Origin: Lipingzhangella halophila
GTDB lineage: Bacteria; Actinomycetota; Actinomycetes; Streptosporangiales; Streptosporangiaceae
Length of the DNA stretch: 64,000 nucleotides
Assembly (NCBI RefSeq): GCF_014203805.1
Contig: NZ_JACHJT010000002.1
Span: 372,001 to 436,000, forward strand
Direction of reading: 5' to 3'
Positions 34,942 through 43,792 of this stretch are shown here, piece after piece. The position numbers and the translations under genes are program-made. Below the pieces are notes generated by a model. The model was not told the DNA's origin, ran no database searches, and was given only the letters and a program-made list of their open reading frames with translations. Position 1 is the stretch's first letter; each line of letters opens with the position of its first letter.

Positions 34942-37011
34942 ATGGAGTCCCCGCACGAGACTGACCCGCGTGAGGTGGGCGGTTACCAGATCCTGGCGCG
35001 CCTCGGCTCCGGGGGAATGGGGCGTGTCTACCTCGCGCGGTCGCCGGGACTGCGACGGGTCGCGCTGAAGGTCGTACATCCCCACCTGGCGGCCGCCCCG
35101 GGCTTCCGTACCCGGTTCGCGCGCGAGGTGGAGGTCGCCCGGCAGGTCGGCGGGGTCTACACCGCGTCGGTGATCGACGCCGACGTGCGGGCGACAATGC
35201 CGTGGCTGGCCACGGAGTACCTGCCCGGCCCCACACTGTCCGCGGCCGTCCGCGAGCACGGCCCGATCGAGGGCTCGGAGCTGCGGGAACTGACCGCGGC
35301 CCTGGCCGAGGCGCTTGACGCGATCCACCGGGCCGGGCTGGTACACCGGGACCTCAAACCGGGAAACGTCCTCCTCACCTCCGACGGACCGCGGGTCATC
35401 GACTTCGGCATCGCCAAGGCCCTGGACGCGGCCACGGCCACGCACACCGGCCGCGGCTTCGGGACTCCGGCCTACCTCTCCCCCGAGCAGGCCGAAGGGC
35501 ACGACGTAACGGACCGGAGCGACGTCTTCGCCCTGGGGTCGATCCTCTCCTTCGCCTCCACCGGCGCACCGCCGTTCGGGACCGAGCCTCCGGCCTCGGT
35601 GATCTACCGCGTCGTCCGGGAGGATCCCCAACTCGGCGGGGTTCCCGAGCCCCTGCGCGACCTGGTCGCGGCCTGCCTCACCAAAGCCCCGGAGGGCCGC
35701 CCGAACGCGCGTGAGGTGCTACGCACCGTGGGCGGCGCTCCCGGGCGGGTCCAGTGGAACCCGGAAGGCTCCATCGCCCAGCTCGTCACGCAGCGGGAGC
35801 GCGCGACCCTGGCCGGCGTTCCCGGCACCGCGGGGCGCGCCCGCGGGCGGCTCGCCCGCGTCGCGCGGCACCCGGCTGGGTGGGGCGGCGCGAGCCTGGC
35901 CGGGGGCGCGGCACTGGCCCTGGGAGCGGCCATCCTCGCCGGGGTGGACACCCCCGGCCTCGGCGGAGAGGAGGTTCCGGTGCGCGTTCTCGACCCCGCC
36001 TCAACGACCCAACTCGGGATCGACCTGCCCGCGGCCTCCCCGACACTGCAGGCGATCTCGCTCGACGGCCAGCACTACGCCCGTGTCGCCGCGGAGCCGG
36101 GCGGTCCACTCGTGACGGTCGACCTGGACGCGCGGAGCCAACCCCCCGAGCAGGCCGCTCTCCCCGAGGACGCGGCACCGGCCTCCGTCGGCGTGACCGG
36201 CGGCGGCTGGGCGGTCGTCCTCGACGAGCAGGACGAGAGAGACGGGGGCAAACTGGCGCTGGGGCGCGGCGCGGAGACGACCGGGACGTCTAGTGACCGC
36301 TTCGGCCCGACCTCGGTAGCGCTCGGCTCCGCCCCCGACGAGTACGCGGTGGGCGAAGAACGGAACTCCTTCTCCGTCCATCGCGGCGGAGACGAGACCT
36401 CGTCATCACACGGCGGCGACGTCGAGGGCGTGGAGAACACCCCGGTCACCGAAATCGCGTTGAGCCGGAACGGTGAGTTCGTCGCCAGCGCCACCGCACT
36501 GCGGACCATCGCGATCAGCAGCTCCGACAGCTCTGGGAGCGGGTCCCAGCTCCAGATGGACCAGGACGACATCCACGCCGCCGAGACCCTCCCCATGGAG
36601 GAGGCCCCGGACGGGACTCCCGGAGAGGCCGGCACGATGTCCGACACCCACAAGGCGGTGACCGCCATCGCGGTCGGCAACGACGGCGACGCCGCCGTGT
36701 TCGCCCTGGGCGACATGGCCTACTACATGGAGACCGCCTTCTCCGGGAACGTGTCCGCGAGCCCTCTCCCCAGAGCGACCGGCGACGCCGAGATCGACTC
36801 GGTGGCCATCAGCCCCGACGGCGAGCTCGTGGCCGCTTCAGGGGTGGCGGGCGCCATCAACATCTGGCGCGCCGACCCCCAGCAGAGGGTCGCGTCCATG
36901 ACCAAACCGGAGGGCAGCGCCCCGATCGCGTTCACCGACGACGGCCAAACCCTGCGCGCCGTTGACGCGCAGGACCGGCTCGTCGAATGGGACATCGACG
37001 GTCTGGCGTGA
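34942..37011 (+). CDS. Transmembrane Ser/Thr kinase with beta-propeller sensor, copy 2
   Basis: A 689-residue homologue of the preceding kinase: glycine loop LARLGSGGMGRVYLAR, ALKVVHPHL lysine, HRDLKPGNVLL, DFGIAKA, YLSPEQAEG. One membrane helix near residue 320 (GGASLAGGAALALGAAILAG), then a long external region with propeller-like segments (SPDGELVAASGVAGAINIW, GQTLRAVDAQDRLVEWDI). Extra acidic/Ser-rich loops occur about residues 500-560. Start codon lies five bases after the previous stop, so the pair is translationally close and probably cotranscribed. They look like a tandem duplication that has since diverged, since the kinase halves are much more alike than the sensors. Confidence 0.92.
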   Translation: MESPHETDPREVGGYQILARLGSGGMGRVYLARSPGLRRVALKVVHPHLAAAPGFRTRFAREVEVARQVGGVYTASVIDADVRATMPWLATEYLPGPTLSAAVREHGPIEGSELRELTAALAEALDAIHRAGLVHRDLKPGNVLLTSDGPRVIDFGIAKALDAATATHTGRGFGTPAYLSPEQAEGHDVTDRSDVFALGSILSFASTGAPPFGTEPPASVIYRVVREDPQLGGVPEPLRDLVAACLTKAPEGRPNAREVLRTVGGAPGRVQWNPEGSIAQLVTQRERATLAGVPGTAGRARGRLARVARHPAGWGGASLAGGAALALGAAILAGVDTPGLGGEEVPVRVLDPASTTQLGIDLPAASPTLQAISLDGQHYARVAAEPGGPLVTVDLDARSQPPEQAALPEDAAPASVGVTGGGWAVVLDEQDERDGGKLALGRGAETTGTSSDRFGPTSVALGSAPDEYAVGEERNSFSVHRGGDETSSSHGGDVEGVENTPVTEIALSRNGEFVASATALRTIAISSSDSSGSGSQLQMDQDDIHAAETLPMEEAPDGTPGEAGTMSDTHKAVTAIAVGNDGDAAVFALGDMAYYMETAFSGNVSASPLPRATGDAEIDSVAISPDGELVAASGVAGAINIWRADPQQRVASMTKPEGSAPIAFTDDGQTLRAVDAQDRLVEWDIDGLA

Positions 37012-37023
37012 GTCCCTTCCCGG

Positions 37024-37119
37024 GGCCGCCAACACGCCTACCAAGCCGTCGAGCAGACCGGGCCGCACGGCGCGTCCTATCGGAGCGGCACCGCCCAGCG
37101 CGTGGCCAAGCAGGAGTAG
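37024..37119 (+). pseudogene. Decayed 3' end of a second purD copy
   Basis: From 37027 the frame reads RQHAYQAVEQTGPHGASYRS then GTAQRVAKQE and stops at TAG 37117-37119. This aligns without gaps to the last 30 residues of PurD (RERAYQAIGQIELRGSFYRS, then DIAQSAAGDE), with 14 identities. There is no upstream reading frame or start, so it is a fragment, not a gene. It directly follows the second kinase. Confidence 0.8.
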
Positions 37120-37139
37120 TCCTCAGTTGCCCAAACTGC

Positions 37140-37169
37140 CTGACAGGTACGGCCCTGGACTTCTAACCT
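37140..37169 (+). promoter_or_regulatory. Leaderless promoter of the vapBC-like pair
   Basis: CTGACA (37140-37145), 18-bp spacer, TAACCT (37164-37169), then six bases to the ATG of the antitoxin gene. There is no ribosome-binding site, consistent with a leaderless message. Confidence 0.6.
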
Positions 37170-37175
37170 TGACGT

Positions 37176-37433
37176 ATGAGCGAGAAAGTAAAGGCTAAGC
37201 GCCGTCGTCGAGGGCGTCCCGGGCGCATCTCTCAGAAGCACCAGGTGACCATCCCGATCGCCGACCTGGAGGCCGCGGGCCTCGAACCCGGGGATGCCGT
37301 CGAGTTCGTCCTGACTGGTCCTGGACGGATCGAGATTCGTCGACCTACAAGCCGTTTCGACAATGTCGGGACGATTCCCGGTTTCAGCGAAGAATTCGAC
37401 ATCGACGCGCTCCGTGACGAGTGGGAACGGTAG
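37176..37433 (+). CDS. AbrB/SpoVT-type antitoxin
   Basis: An 85-residue protein. A basic Arg/Lys N-terminus is followed by a swapped-hairpin AbrB fold (ISQKHQVTIPIADLEAAGLE, then PGDAVEFVLTGPGRIEIRR) that binds DNA, and a C-terminal acidic tail (TIPGFSEEFDIDALRDEWER) expected to cover the toxin's active site. The gene ends in TAGTG, overlapping the toxin start, the usual layout of a type II toxin-antitoxin pair. It should repress its own promoter together with the toxin. Confidence 0.88.
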   Translation: MSEKVKAKRRRRGRPGRISQKHQVTIPIADLEAAGLEPGDAVEFVLTGPGRIEIRRPTSRFDNVGTIPGFSEEFDIDALRDEWER

Positions 37434-37843
37434 TGCGCATCACTATCCTCGACACCAATATCATCAGCTCGTTGCTGGACCCCGCGGACACCATGCACGC
37501 TGCGGCAACGCAGGCCTGCCAAAAGCACGAGGCCGCGGGATCGGCCTTCGGTATCTCCGTCATCACGCGGTCGGAGCTGATGGTCCACGCACTCAAGCAC
37601 GGTGACGACTGGGTCGATCGGCTCGCGGCCTCGCTCTCGCAGATCACAGACGACTCGTTCGATGTCGACAGCACCATCGCGGAGAGCGCGGCCCGCCTGC
37701 GCGCAGGCAATCCCACTCTCCGCCTTCCAGATGCCCTCATCCTCGCTACGGCCCAGGAGCAACAGGACGGCATCCTACTGACCGCGGACCAAGGGCTGGC
37801 CAAGAAGGCACCCGACGAACTCGTCGAACGAGTCACCGCCTGA
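37433..37843 (+). CDS. PIN-domain ribonuclease toxin (VapC-type)
   Basis: A 136-residue PIN domain: ITILDTNIISSLLDP with the first Asp, SVITRSELMVHAL with Glu, LRLPDALILATAQEQ with a third acidic residue and LTADQGL with a fourth, so the metal site is complete and activity is expected. VapC-type toxins cleave tRNA or rRNA. The GTG at 37433 overlaps the antitoxin stop by one base; an in-frame GTG at 37421 would give a slightly longer form. It separates the kinase block from purB. Confidence 0.9.
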   Translation: MRITILDTNIISSLLDPADTMHAAATQACQKHEAAGSAFGISVITRSELMVHALKHGDDWVDRLAASLSQITDDSFDVDSTIAESAARLRAGNPTLRLPDALILATAQEQQDGILLTADQGLAKKAPDELVERVTA

Positions 37844-37876
37844 CACCACCCCTCCTGAACCTGCGAAGATGTGTGC

Positions 37877-39184
37877 GTGATCGAGCGTTACACCCTTCCT
37901 GAGATGGGGCGTGTCTTCAGCGACGCCCACAAGTACGAGCTCTGGTGCCGGGTCGAGACCCTGGTGCTGGAGGCGCACGCCGCCGCGGGCACGGTGCCCG
38001 CCGATTCTGTGGAGCCGGTGCGCGCGGCGCCGCCGCCCACACCCGAGCGGGTGGCCGAGATCGAGGCGACCACCCAGCACGACGTGATCGCCTTCCTCAC
38101 CGCGTGGGCGGACAACACCGAGCCGCGCGACGCCGCCGCCTGGGTGCACTTCGGTATGACCTCCTCCGACCTGCTGGACACCGCGCTGGCGGCGCAGTTG
38201 GCCGAGGCCACCGACATCCTGCTCGACAAGGCCGACCGGCTCGTCGCCACGCTGCGCGAGCACGCGCTGAAGCACCGCAAGACGCTGCGTGTCGGCCGCA
38301 CCCACGGGATCCACGGCGAGCCCGACGTGTGGGGGCACCGGGTCGCCGACTTCGCCTTCGGTATGGCGCGCTCCCGCGACCGGCTGCGCCGCGCGCGTGA
38401 GGCGGTCGGGGTTATGGCGATCTCCGGGCCCGTGGGCACCTACTCCAACATCGACCCGGCGGTCGAGCGCTACGTCGCGGAGCATCTCGGGCTGCGCCCG
38501 GCCGAGGTCTCCACCCAGGTCGTGCTGCGCGACGGCATCTCCGAATGGGTGTCGGCGCTGGCGATCATGGCGAGCGTGTGCGAGGCGGTCGCTCTGGAGG
38601 TGCGGCACGGGCAGCGCACCGAGGTGCGCGAGCTGTGGGAGCCGTTCGGCGCGGGCCAGAAGGGGTCCAGTGCCATGCCGCACAAGAAGAACCCGATCAT
38701 GTCGGAGCGCATCTGCGGCATGGCGCGCAACGTCCGCGCGCAGATCGTCCCGGTGATGGAGGGGATCCCGCTCTGGCACGAGCGCGACATATCGCACTCC
38801 TCCACCGAGCGCATTTCGCTGCCCGACGCCGCGATCGCGACCGACTACCTGCTCAACCTGACCACCAGGCTGGTCTCCGGGCTGGTGGTGGACGCCGACC
38901 GGATGCGGGCCAACCTTGACGCCACGAACGGGCTGATCTACTCCTCGACCGTGGTGTCGGAACTCATCGAGATCGGCATGTCGCGCGAGGACGTGTACGC
39001 GCTCGTGCAGGCGGCCGCGATGCGGACCTGGGAGACGGCCGCCCCGTTCCGCGACACGCTGCGCGCGGAGGCCGCCGCTCGCGACGTCACACTGGACGAG
39101 GAACGGCTGGACGAGGTGTGCCGGCCGGAGCGGTTCGTGTCGCGCCTCGAAGGTGTCTTCGACCAACTGAAGGCGTTGGCCTGA
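37877..39184 (+). CDS. purB: Adenylosuccinate lyase
   Basis: Cleaves SAICAR and adenylosuccinate in purine synthesis. A 435-residue member of the aspartase/fumarase superfamily: HFGMTSSDLLDTALAAQL, the loop GRTHGIHGEPDVWGHRV with the catalytic His, and the superfamily signature GSSAMPHKKNPIMSE. The GTG at 37877 is preferred over 37871 by spacing to GAAGAT. It completes the purA-purD-purB set, interrupted by the kinase/toxin block. Confidence 0.96.
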   Translation: MIERYTLPEMGRVFSDAHKYELWCRVETLVLEAHAAAGTVPADSVEPVRAAPPPTPERVAEIEATTQHDVIAFLTAWADNTEPRDAAAWVHFGMTSSDLLDTALAAQLAEATDILLDKADRLVATLREHALKHRKTLRVGRTHGIHGEPDVWGHRVADFAFGMARSRDRLRRAREAVGVMAISGPVGTYSNIDPAVERYVAEHLGLRPAEVSTQVVLRDGISEWVSALAIMASVCEAVALEVRHGQRTEVRELWEPFGAGQKGSSAMPHKKNPIMSERICGMARNVRAQIVPVMEGIPLWHERDISHSSTERISLPDAAIATDYLLNLTTRLVSGLVVDADRMRANLDATNGLIYSSTVVSELIEIGMSREDVYALVQAAAMRTWETAAPFRDTLRAEAAARDVTLDEERLDEVCRPERFVSRLEGVFDQLKALA

Positions 39185-39656
39185 CTCCTGCGGCACGCGC
39201 CCGCTGTCCCGCGCCGCGGACGCGGCCGGGGCCGGCGGGCGCGTGCCCGGATCCGCGGGCCGGCCCGGCGGATGCCCTCTGGGCGCGGTGATTCGCGCCA
39301 CGCTGGCCTGGAACGCTCCGGGCAGCGCATACAGTAGGACCCGTCCCACGTCGGGCTGGTCCCCTTCACGTCCCCACGTGTCCACGTCCACACGACGGTC
39401 CCCCCTCCGCGCCATGGGCCAACCAGTGCGTCCCCACGGCTCGGTAACCCGGTCGCCAAGTCGCCGGTGGGAGATTCGCAGGGCGCGCGACATGTGTTGC
39501 TATAGAGTCGGGCGCGGATCGATGCCGGTGGCTTCGAGGTTGCGCCGTTCTCGTCGGAACCCTCCGCGTGGAAACCACATCTCAAGTACACACAGCCAGA
39601 CCCGACGATGTTGACGAGTACGACCCTTAAATCCGCCTCACGAAGGAGCTATGAGC
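39185..39656. other. Intergenic region, 472 bp
   Basis: Between purB and the murA paralogue, same strand. Possible -10 boxes include TATAGA near 39502, but no clear partner. No supported gene. Confidence 0.45.
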
Positions 39657-40952
39657 ATGGGCCAGGAGGTTCGTTACCGCGTCCGTGGCGGCCGTCCCCT
39701 CAACGGGACCGCGTTCATCCAGGGTGCGAAGAACGCCGTCCTGCCAATGATTGGTGCCGCCCTGCTCGCGGCGAAGGGACGTACCGTACTGCGTAATGTC
39801 CCGATCATTGAGGACGTCCACCGTGCGCTGGAGCTCGCCGAGCACATCGGTGCGAAAGTGCAGTTCCACGAGACCGAGCGCACGATCGTCATTGACGCCT
39901 CCCAGCTCAACGACCCGGATCGGGCCGTTCTCCCGGCGGACATCGCGTCGCGGTTCCGCGGGTCCGTGCTCTTCGTCCCGGCCCTCATGCACCGCACGGG
40001 CCAGGCGGTGATCGAGGGAGTCGGCGGCTGCAACCTCGGAAGCCGCAATCTCGACTTCCACTACCGCGGTTTCGCCCGCCTCGGCGCGAACGTGACCGAG
40101 GACTCCGACCGGAACCACATCAGCGTCGAAGCCCGAAACCTGCGTGGCGGGCACCTGTACCTCGACACCCCGTCGCACACCGGCACCGAGAACCTGATCA
40201 TGGCCGCGGTGCTCGCGCCCGGCACCACGGTGATCGAGCACGCCGCTCTGGAGCCCGAGGTCCTCGACGTCATCGAGTTCCTCACCCGCATGGGGGCCAA
40301 GATCTCGGGCGGCGGCACCGGCTTCATCACGGTCGAGGGGGTCGAGGAGCTGACCGCCGTCGAGCACACGATCATGTCCGACCGCATCGACGCCGGCGTC
40401 TTCGCGATGATGACGGCCGCCACCGGCGGCGACGTCAGCCTGGTCGGCGCGCACCTGGAGCACCTGGGTGTCGCGCGCTGGAAGCTGGAGCAGATGGGCG
40501 TGGAGTTCACCCAGCAGGGCGCGGTCCTGCACGTCCACCGCGACCCGGGCAAGACGCTGCGCCCGATCAACGCGGTCACCTCGCCCTATCCGGGATTCGC
40601 CACCGACCTGCAGTCACCGCTGGTGGCCCTGGCCACACTCGCCGAAGGCGAGAGCTACATCCACGAGGCCATATACGATGGCCGCTTCGCGCTCGCCGAC
40701 GAGCTGAACAAGATGGACGCCAAGATCGAGGTCGACGGCACCCGGGCGATCGTGCACGGCGCGACCAGGCTGCAGGGCGCCGAGGTGGTCGCGCACGACC
40801 TCCGCACTGGCGCGGCCCTGGTGCTCGCCGGACTCGTCGCCGAAGGTGACACGTTCGTCGCTCCGGGCTACCTTGTGGATCGCGGTCACGCACAGTTCGC
40901 TTCGCGGCTGGCCGCTCTCGGCGCCGATGTGGCGCGTGTCGACGGCAATTAG
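39657..40952 (+). CDS. murA: UDP-N-acetylglucosamine 1-carboxyvinyltransferase (MurA family)
   Basis: Transfers enolpyruvate from PEP to UDP-GlcNAc, the first committed peptidoglycan step. A 431-residue enzyme with the lysine motif IQGAKNAVLPMIGAALLAAK, the catalytic cysteine in GVGGCNLGSRNLDFHYRG (VGGC in place of the usual PGGC) and the aspartate segment SPYPGFATDLQSPLVALA. Two ATGs lie six bases apart; 39657 has AAGGAG at eight bases and is preferred over 39651. Actinobacteria often have two MurA homologues, and the VGGC variant plus the neighbouring regulator suggest this may be the second, non-core copy. Confidence 0.88.
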   Translation: MGQEVRYRVRGGRPLNGTAFIQGAKNAVLPMIGAALLAAKGRTVLRNVPIIEDVHRALELAEHIGAKVQFHETERTIVIDASQLNDPDRAVLPADIASRFRGSVLFVPALMHRTGQAVIEGVGGCNLGSRNLDFHYRGFARLGANVTEDSDRNHISVEARNLRGGHLYLDTPSHTGTENLIMAAVLAPGTTVIEHAALEPEVLDVIEFLTRMGAKISGGGTGFITVEGVEELTAVEHTIMSDRIDAGVFAMMTAATGGDVSLVGAHLEHLGVARWKLEQMGVEFTQQGAVLHVHRDPGKTLRPINAVTSPYPGFATDLQSPLVALATLAEGESYIHEAIYDGRFALADELNKMDAKIEVDGTRAIVHGATRLQGAEVVAHDLRTGAALVLAGLVAEGDTFVAPGYLVDRGHAQFASRLAALGADVARVDGN

Positions 40953-41147
40953 ACGGTAGACACCCAGTTCACGCCGGGGTGCGGGAGTGCCTCGCACACG
41001 GCGGTTCAGCGTTCTGTGCGAAACGATCTTCATCGGCGCCGCACAATGGGTACGATCTCGGCAATCGTGCCGTGACAGGAATCAGTTCGGGAAACCAGTG
41101 GGCGCACATAGTGAAGAACGTGGAATGGTAGCGGGGAGCAGCCCGAG

Positions 41148-42470
41148 GTGAGTGCGCAGCGTACTGGCGATTTGACAATTGGTGTCATCGGGCCGCATGA
41201 GGTGGTCGAACGCGTCATGCTCATGGGCCCCGGGTCGACAGGTCCCCTCAACGCCAGACTCATCGCCGCCGCCTATCGAGACGAGCAAGAGGCGACCGAC
41301 AAGGTACTGCGCCTGGGATCCGCGATAGACGCTTATCTGTTCGCGAGTCCCGTCCCCTACGAGTTCGCACGCAAGGCCGGGGTGCTGACCATGCCCGCCA
41401 CATACGTGCCGCTCGGCGGGGCCAGCCTCCACGAGGCCCTCCTGCGGGCCACGCTGGACGAGAGATTCGAGCCCACCCGGGCCAGTCTCGACGTCCTCGG
41501 GCGGTCTGATGTCGTCGAGGCCTACTCCGAGGTGGACCTCCCGGTCGACGGGATCCACGTCCACGAGGAGCTGACCAGCACCTCCCAGTTAACTTCGTTC
41601 CACGAAGGGCTGTGGCGGCGCAAGGTCACCAAGATGGCCATCACCTGCGTGCGGGGCGTTGCCGAACGGCTGGAGGCCATCGGGGTGCCGACAATGCGGC
41701 TGCGCCCGACCAACGCGGGGGTGCGCAGCGCCCTGCAGACGGCCGGGCTGCTCGGTGCGCACCACCGGCTGGAGGAGGCCCAACTCGGGGTGGTGATCGT
41801 GGACGTGCCCACCCTGCGCGACTCCACCCGCCGTTCGACCCCCCGCTACTGGCGGGACGAGCTGCGGCTGGCGCTGCAGCGCCTCCTGCTGCAGGAGGCG
41901 CACCGGATCAACGCGACCGCGCACCCCGTCGACGACCACACGTTCATGGTCACCGCCACCCGGGGGTCCCTCGTGTCGGCGACCGAGGGGTTCCGGCAGC
42001 CCCCGTTCGTCGAGCGGATCAAGGCCGAGCTCGGTATCGCCATCGAGGTCGGTATCGGCATGGGGCGTACCACCCAGGACGCCGAGACCCACGCACGTGC
42101 CGCGCTGAGCCGGGCGCAAGCCACGCGGCAGAGCTTCGCGGTGGATCGGGAGGGGCGCTCCCTGGTGCCCGCGCAGCGCGCGCCACAGCGCCAGCAGACG
42201 CCGGAACCGCTGCGGACCAAGGGCCGCGAGACCCTCTTGCGGCTGTCGGAGAAGATCGCCGAGGAGGAGGGCCCTCTGGTGGTCGACGCCGAGAACGCCG
42301 GGCGGATGCTCGGCGTCACGCCGCGCACGGCCCGGCGGTTGCTGCGCACCCTGGTCGAGGAGGGCCTGGCCTGGCCGCTGCCGCCGAATCGGACCCTCCA
42401 GCCGGGCCGGCCGCGCCAGCTTTACCGGCTGATCGTGGAGAAGATCGACAAGGACAAGGCCAGCCGCTGA
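41148..42470 (+). CDS. Winged-helix regulator with nucleotide-cyclase-like domain
   Basis: A 440-residue soluble protein. N-terminal alpha/beta part (LTIGVIGPHEVVERVMLMGP, DAYLFASPVPYEFARKAGVLT) resembles a receiver or small-ligand fold. A middle section (AELGIAIEVGIGMGRTTQDAETHARAALSRAQ, residues about 290-322) resembles the last part of a GGDEF or GTP-cyclohydrolase-III-like fold. The C-terminus is a winged helix (VVDAENAGRMLGVTPRTARRLLRTLVEEG). It is probably a ligand-responsive transcription factor. The GTG at 41148 follows GGGGAG at nine bases. It follows the murA paralogue, with a terminator after it, so it may control that gene. Confidence 0.7.
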   Translation: MSAQRTGDLTIGVIGPHEVVERVMLMGPGSTGPLNARLIAAAYRDEQEATDKVLRLGSAIDAYLFASPVPYEFARKAGVLTMPATYVPLGGASLHEALLRATLDERFEPTRASLDVLGRSDVVEAYSEVDLPVDGIHVHEELTSTSQLTSFHEGLWRRKVTKMAITCVRGVAERLEAIGVPTMRLRPTNAGVRSALQTAGLLGAHHRLEEAQLGVVIVDVPTLRDSTRRSTPRYWRDELRLALQRLLLQEAHRINATAHPVDDHTFMVTATRGSLVSATEGFRQPPFVERIKAELGIAIEVGIGMGRTTQDAETHARAALSRAQATRQSFAVDREGRSLVPAQRAPQRQQTPEPLRTKGRETLLRLSEKIAEEEGPLVVDAENAGRMLGVTPRTARRLLRTLVEEGLAWPLPPNRTLQPGRPRQLYRLIVEKIDKDKASR

Positions 42471-42493
42471 GCCGGTGGCCGGACACTGCCAGG

Positions 42494-42525
42494 GCCCGGG
42501 AGGCGTGCGCCTCCCGGGCTTTTTT
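42494..42525 (+). terminator. Rho-independent terminator
   Basis: GCCCGGGAGGCG (42494-42505), loop TG, CGCCTCCCGGGC (42508-42519), then six T (42520-42525), 24 bp after the regulator stop. It also separates the convergent hisC gene. Confidence 0.9.
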
Positions 42526-42592
42526 CGGTCGGGGGTGCGGGGCTCATCCGGTCACGGCCCACGAACCCGGTTGGCCGACCTTGGGGACACTG

Positions 42593-43684
42593 TCAGTCGC
42601 GGTTGCGCCGGGGGTAGGAGTGCGCGACGGCCAGCATGGCGTCGTTCTCCTCGGGCGTTCCGATGCTGATCCGTACACCCTCGTCGGCGAAAGGGCGCAC
42701 CGCGACACCGGCGGCCTCGCAGGCGGCGGCGAAGTCCAGGGTGTGCGGGCCGAGCCGCAGCCACACGAAGTTGGCCTCGGTGGGTGGGACGTTCCAGTTG
42801 TCGGCGAGCAGGGCCTCGCGCACCCGTTGGCGCTCCTTCACCGTGTGCGCCACGCGTTCCAGTAGCTCCTCCTCGGCGGCCAGCGACGCCAACGCGGCGG
42901 CCTGCGCCACGTGGTTCACGGCGAACGGCACCATGGTCTTGCGCACCGCGGTGGCGACGTGCGGGTGCCCGATGAGGAAACCGACACGCAGCGCCGCCAG
43001 GCCGTAGGCCTTCGAGAACGTCCGGAGCACCGCGACGTTCGGGCGGTCGGGGTACAGCGTGCGGCCGTCGGGCACCTGCGGGTCGCGGACGTACTCGCGG
43101 TACGCCTCGTCCAGGACCACCAGGACGTGCTCGGGCACGCGGTCGAGGAAGGCGGTCAGGGCCTCCTCACGCACAGCGGTGCCGGTGGGGTTGTTCGGGT
43201 TGCACACGAGCACCATGCGGGTCTGGTCGGTGATCGACTCGGCCAGGGCGTCCAGGTCGTGGGTCTCCGCGCGCAGTGGCACCCGCACCGACGCGGCTCC
43301 GGAGAGGTCGGCGAGCAGCGGGTACGCCTCGAAGGACCGCCACGCGTAGGCGACCTGCACGCCCGGCTCGGCGGTGGCTGCGAGCAGTTGCTGCAGCACC
43401 CCGACCGAACCGGCCCCAAGAGCCAGGTGGTCCTCCGGAACCTCGAAGCGCTCGGCCAGGGCCGCGGTCAGCTCGGCGGCCCAGGTGTCGGGGTAGCGGT
43501 TGAGCTGCGTCGCGGCCGCGGAGACGGCGTCGAGGACCGATGGCAGTGGGCCGTAGGGACTCTCGTTGGAGGAGAGCTTGACCGACCGGCCGCCAGGCCC
43601 TTCGATCTTGCGGCCCGGCTGGTAGCCGGGAATCGTTTCGAGGACGTCCCGAAAATATGCAGAACTCGACGCCGACACCGTCAT
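42593..43684 (-). CDS. hisC: Histidinol-phosphate/aromatic aminotransferase
   Basis: A 363-residue class I/II PLP aminotransferase. Seen: [18 protein letters not shown] at the substrate entrance, [19 protein letters not shown], and the PLP lysine in [16 protein letters not shown]. The family makes histidinol phosphate from imidazoleacetol phosphate, or aromatic amino acids (phenylalanine aminotransferase type); the two cannot be separated by eye and the gene is away from the his cluster, so the aromatic function is as likely. ATG 43684 has AGGA close upstream. Divergent from a lipoprotein gene. Confidence 0.88.
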   Translation of the reverse strand: MTVSASSSAYFRDVLETIPGYQPGRKIEGPGGRSVKLSSNESPYGPLPSVLDAVSAAATQLNRYPDTWAAELTAALAERFEVPEDHLALGAGSVGVLQQLLAATAEPGVQVAYAWRSFEAYPLLADLSGAASVRVPLRAETHDLDALAESITDQTRMVLVCNPNNPTGTAVREEALTAFLDRVPEHVLVVLDEAYREYVRDPQVPDGRTLYPDRPNVAVLRTFSKAYGLAALRVGFLIGHPHVATAVRKTMVPFAVNHVAQAAALASLAAEEELLERVAHTVKERQRVREALLADNWNVPPTEANFVWLRLGPHTLDFAAACEAAGVAVRPFADEGVRISIGTPEENDAMLAVAHSYPRRNRD

Positions 43685-43792
43685 CCTTCCTCGATACTTT
43701 GTGTAACGCCGAAGCTACATTCGGCGATTCTCGCTGGAAGTCCGCCGTTGAACCCCAGCGGCCCTATCGCACAGTAGAGGAAACAGCTCACC

